Below are positions 61,671-64,000 of a DNA stretch of 64,000 nucleotides, in pieces (the stretch's first letter is position 1; the number at the start of each line of letters is the position of its first letter). Position numbers and translations under genes: made by a program. This DNA is from Qipengyuania algicida (GTDB lineage Bacteria; Pseudomonadota; Alphaproteobacteria; Sphingomonadales; Sphingomonadaceae), in the NCBI RefSeq assembly GCF_009828025.1, contig NZ_WTYA01000002.1, positions 62,001-126,000 of the forward strand. The letters are read 5' to 3'. The notes below the pieces were generated by a model, which was not told the origin of the DNA, did not search any database, and saw only the letters and a program-made list of their open reading frames with translations.

Positions 61671-62567
61671 ATGTCGACGTATTTGCCGACGCTCAAGCAG
61701 CTGCAATATCTCGTGGCGCTGCACGAGCATGGGCATTTCGGGCGCGCCGCGGACGCAAGCTTCGTTTCGCAGTCGACGCTCTCTGCGGGGATCCGTGAGC
61801 TTGAATCACTGCTTGGCGTGACTCTGGTCGAGCGCAGTCGCCGGGTCGTGCGGTTTACGGCCCTTGGCAACCAGGTGGTCGCCAAGGCGCATCGCATCCT
61901 GCGCGAGGCGGAGGAACTGGCCGATCTGGTGCAGGCCGCAGGCAAGCCATTGGCGGGCGAGCTGTCGATGAGCGTCATCCCGACCATCGCACCGTTCCTG
62001 CTGCCGCGCATCCTTCCAAGACTGCGACGCGAACGTCCCGAATTGAAGCTGTTCCTGCGCGAGGAGACCAGCCAGGACGCGGTCGAATCGCTGCACCACG
62101 GGCGCGCCGATTGCGTGCTGCTGGCCCTCCCCTTCGACACCGGCGAGGTCGAGATGGCGCATATCTCCGACGACCGGCTGTTCGTGGCCTTCCCCGCCAA
62201 CGATCCGCGCGATCCGCCGGGAGAGGTGCCGCCGAGCATGATCGAAGAAGGGCGGCTGCTGCTGCTGGAGGACGGGCATTGCCTGCGCGACCACGCGCTG
62301 GCCGCCTGCAATCGCCCCGAACTGCGCGCCAGCGCGACGATGATCGGCACCAGCCTGCACACGCTGGTGCAAATGGTCGATGGTGGGCTGGGACTGACAA
62401 TGTTGCCCGAAATGGCACTCGACGCGGGGATACTGACCGGCACCAAAGTGGTCGCCCGGCCACTGAAGGCGAAGCATGCCAGCCGCGAGATCGCGCTGAT
62501 CTGGCGCAAGAACTCCCCCCGAAGGGAAGATTTCGAACTGCTCGCGGAGGAACTTCGGGCCGGATAA
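61671..62567 (+). CDS. oxyR: Peroxide-sensing LysR regulator OxyR
   Basis: A 298-residue LysR-family protein. The winged helix-turn-helix is GHFGRAADASFVSQSTLSAG (residues 21-40). The peroxide-sensing cysteines are Cys204 and Cys213 in LEDGHCLRDHALAAC, the same motif and nine-residue spacing as E. coli Cys199/Cys208, so this is OxyR and not merely a LysR relative. It activates catalase and peroxiredoxin genes on oxidation. No katG or ahpC lies adjacent in this window; it follows rnd by 22 bases and may be co-transcribed. Confidence 0.92.
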   Translation: MSTYLPTLKQLQYLVALHEHGHFGRAADASFVSQSTLSAGIRELESLLGVTLVERSRRVVRFTALGNQVVAKAHRILREAEELADLVQAAGKPLAGELSMSVIPTIAPFLLPRILPRLRRERPELKLFLREETSQDAVESLHHGRADCVLLALPFDTGEVEMAHISDDRLFVAFPANDPRDPPGEVPPSMIEEGRLLLLEDGHCLRDHALAACNRPELRASATMIGTSLHTLVQMVDGGLGLTMLPEMALDAGILTGTKVVARPLKAKHASREIALIWRKNSPRREDFELLAEELRAG

Positions 62568-62585
62568 CATCGTAAAGCATAAAAT

Positions 62586-62606
62586 AATTATTGTAGATCG
62601 ATAATT
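62586..62606. promoter_or_regulatory. AT-rich dyad before DUF2975/HTH pair
   Basis: AATTAT (62586-62591) and ATAATT (62601-62606) form an inverted repeat in the 82-base AT-rich gap between oxyR and the DUF2975 gene. Place and symmetry fit an operator or promoter element for the small HTH regulator encoded after it. Confidence 0.4.
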
Positions 62607-62649
62607 TTGCGATTAGTGCTCCCTTCCGATTCGGCAAGGAGGCATATTG

Positions 62650-63258
62650 GTGGCCAGCCCAGATTCCAGCAGCAAACATATAGCCGCGCGGCTTGCGCCC
62701 AGCCCTGCCCTTGCGCGGCGGGGGCGGCTTTATTTCGTTGTCGCCTGCACCCTAATGCTGGCGATGGCGTCGGTCGCCGTCGTGCAGGTGCTGTTGATCC
62801 TGCTCCGCGCGGGCGATGTCGCGGGAATGCTTAATGGCGGATTTGCCTTCGTGCTGCCTGGTGGCGCGGTGGGAGAAACACCATCCACCTTCATCGCCAT
62901 AAATCGTTTTGCAGTGTGGCAATCGACGCTCGCTGCAGGATTGCTGATATTGCGTTTGCTGCCCGGACTGGTGTTGCTCGCGAGTCTGATCGGGCTGTTC
63001 CATCAGCTCTCGCTCGGTGTGGTGTTCGACGCACGTAATGCCCTGCTCCTGCGGCGGATAGCTTGGGCGCTGATCGCCTATGCGCTGGTCCCGTTCCTCA
63101 CCCATGCCGCGCTCTATGCTGCCAACATGAGCCCGGTGGCGATCAAGCCGGAACTACGCCAGTTGGACGCGTTGGTGCTGGGTATCCTTATGCTCTCGCT
63201 GGTCCATATCCTCGCATTCGGAAACGCGATCGAACAGGATCGGGACGGGTTCGTCTGA
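62650..63258 (+). CDS. DUF2975 family membrane protein
   Basis: A 202-residue membrane protein with four hydrophobic helices (about residues 30-53, 88-115, 135-158 and 170-190), matching DUF2975. The family is almost always followed by a short YozG/Cro-type regulator, as here, but its function is unknown. The GTG at 62650 is preferred because AAGGAGG (62636-62642) lies seven bases ahead; a TTG one codon before is too close. Its stop overlaps the regulator start by one base (TGATG). Confidence 0.8.
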   Translation: MASPDSSSKHIAARLAPSPALARRGRLYFVVACTLMLAMASVAVVQVLLILLRAGDVAGMLNGGFAFVLPGGAVGETPSTFIAINRFAVWQSTLAAGLLILRLLPGLVLLASLIGLFHQLSLGVVFDARNALLLRRIAWALIAYALVPFLTHAALYAANMSPVAIKPELRQLDALVLGILMLSLVHILAFGNAIEQDRDGFV

Positions 63259-63467
63259 TGGCGATCACCGTGCGGCTCGACGTAATGCTCGCCCGGCGCA
63301 AGATGCGTTCGAAGGAGTTGGCGCAGGCGATCGGGATTACCGAAGCCAATCTGTCGCTGCTCAAATCCGGCAAGGTAAAAGGCATGCGTTTCGAAACCCT
63401 GGACGCAATCTGCGAGGTGCTCGACTGCCAGCCGGGCGATCTGCTCGAGTTCGAGCGTGATCCGTGA
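63258..63467 (+). CDS. Small XRE/Cro-type regulator (YozG-like)
   Basis: A 69-residue single helix-turn-helix protein: RSKELAQAIGITEANLSLLK is the DNA-binding part (residues ~17-36), followed by FETLDAICEVLDCQPGDLLE. There is no ligand-binding domain. It is coupled to the DUF2975 membrane protein by a one-base overlap; such pairs probably work as a membrane protein controlling its own cytoplasmic regulator. The AT-rich dyad at 62586-62606 is a possible target. Confidence 0.87.
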   Translation: MAITVRLDVMLARRKMRSKELAQAIGITEANLSLLKSGKVKGMRFETLDAICEVLDCQPGDLLEFERDP

Positions 63468-63514
63468 CCGGCCGGGTACGCACCACCTGACACGATTTCC
63501 AAAGGAGAATTCCC

Positions 63515-64000
63515 ATGCGTCGATTTACGGCGATTGCCCTCGGCTGCGCGCTGTTGGGCGCTCAGGCTGCATCGACCGTCCCGCTGACCCCGGCGGGCAA
63601 CGGCCATCTGGTCGCCCCCGTATTCGTCAACGGCAAGGGCACGCTGCCCTTTGTCATCGATACCGGTGCTGATGGGTCCTATGTCTATGAATGGTTCGCT
63701 CGCCAACAAGGTCTTACAAAGGGTGAACCAATGAGGGTCAAGGGGATGACCGGTGCGGCGATGATGAACCGCTATCGCATTGAAAGCCTTTCGGTCGACG
63801 GACGGACCATCCGCAATGTCGAGGCGCTGGGCCTGCCCGACCGCATGGATGCCGAGATTGAGGCTGGGGTTATCGGCAACGATCTGATGGACGGGGCGCT
63901 GGTCGCATTTGACTTTCCCTGCCGAAAGATCAGCGTGACGCCCAAACCGGTGTCGATCAACACCATGCTGAACTCGCATGCTGCAATGGTGGAGGGAAAG
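63515..64000 (+). CDS. Retropepsin-like aspartic protease, N-terminal part (cut by right edge)
   Basis: The first 162 residues of a protein running past the right edge, starting at an ATG with AAAGGAGAA upstream. A signal peptide (MRRFTAIALGCALLGAQAAS) predicts export. The retropepsin-type active site is FVIDTGADGSYV near residue 47-58, with the matching hydrophobic Gly turn in AGVIGNDLMDGA near 130, as in periplasmic single-domain aspartyl proteases. The domain looks complete here; what follows is unknown. Confidence 0.8.
   Translation, partial: MRRFTAIALGCALLGAQAASTVPLTPAGNGHLVAPVFVNGKGTLPFVIDTGADGSYVYEWFARQQGLTKGEPMRVKGMTGAAMMNRYRIESLSVDGRTIRNVEALGLPDRMDAEIEAGVIGNDLMDGALVAFDFPCRKISVTPKPVSINTMLNSHAAMVEGK

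Noticed and set aside
60371-62509. A 712-codon minus-strand frame across rnd and oxyR
   Set aside because: Spans two well-supported plus-strand genes and reads as low-complexity Arg/Ser/Gln sequence.

Overview
The window is high-GC bacterial chromosome that reads as an alphaproteobacterium of the order Sphingomonadales (Sphingomonadaceae or Erythrobacteraceae). The grounds are the many TonB-dependent receptors, the TonB-receptor/tryptophan-halogenase/SapC/cupin gene set, alphaproteobacterial-type housekeeping neighbours (acpP-fabF-mltG, aspS/rnd) and candidate GGAAC-type stress promoters. I cannot name the species. No prophage, insertion sequence, CRISPR array or rRNA was seen; there is one tRNA gene.

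Layout. (1) 1-6989: chemotaxis and signalling block: CheA C-terminus (cut by the left edge), CheW, CheY, CheB, CheR, a membrane GGDEF-EAL protein and a methyl-accepting protein with almost no periplasmic part. (2) 7002-9445: a CitE-like lyase, divergent from an XdhC/MocA pair for molybdenum-hydroxylase maturation. (3) 9416-15619, minus: a four-gene operon of ATP-dependent 5-oxoprolinase, DUF969, DUF979 and DUF2891, every junction a 4-base ATGA overlap. (4) 15721-23131, plus: paired acyl-CoA dehydrogenases, a serine beta-lactamase-like hydrolase, a TonB receptor and an SDR; probably uptake and CoA-dependent breakdown of a lipid-like compound. (5) 23144-28055, minus: TetR regulator with a perfect 16-base palindrome in front of it, then an EmrA/EmrB/outer-membrane-factor efflux operon. 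(6) 28176-39692: a minus-strand operon of TonB receptor, flavin halogenase homologue, SapC, JmjC-like cupin, second halogenase homologue and LacI regulator, divergent from a secreted GH3 beta-glucosidase with a LacI-type palindrome between them; the remnant of an MFS transporter follows. (7) 40013-53473, plus: a small orphan protein, then an SDR, a GH15 glucosidase and an SMP-30 lactonase, then a nine-gene overlapping operon (ThDP enzyme, duplicated membrane protein, gluconate-dehydrogenase subunit-3-like protein, two GMC flavoenzymes, DoxX, cupin, SMP-30 lactonase, VOC protein). (8) 53474-64000: a gene-free stretch, tRNA-Met, 2H phosphoesterase, mltG, fabF, acpP, a CsgG-like protein, aspS, rnd, oxyR, a DUF2975/HTH pair and the start of a retropepsin-like protease.

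How the genes work together. Regions 4 and 6 each pair outer-membrane import with intracellular catabolism and have operator-like dyads at the receptor promoter. Region 7 looks like a coherent but uncharacterised sugar or sugar-acid oxidation system: GMC dehydrogenases would make lactones, SMP-30 proteins would open them, and electrons must reach the membrane without the usual cytochrome c subunit. The 309-residue membrane protein at 46021-46950 is an internal duplication in which each half keeps two histidines (H67/H124 and H204/H259), so it is my best candidate for a new electron-transfer partner. Two GGAAC-N17-(C/G)(A/G)TT sequences suggest general-stress (EcfG) control of that block.
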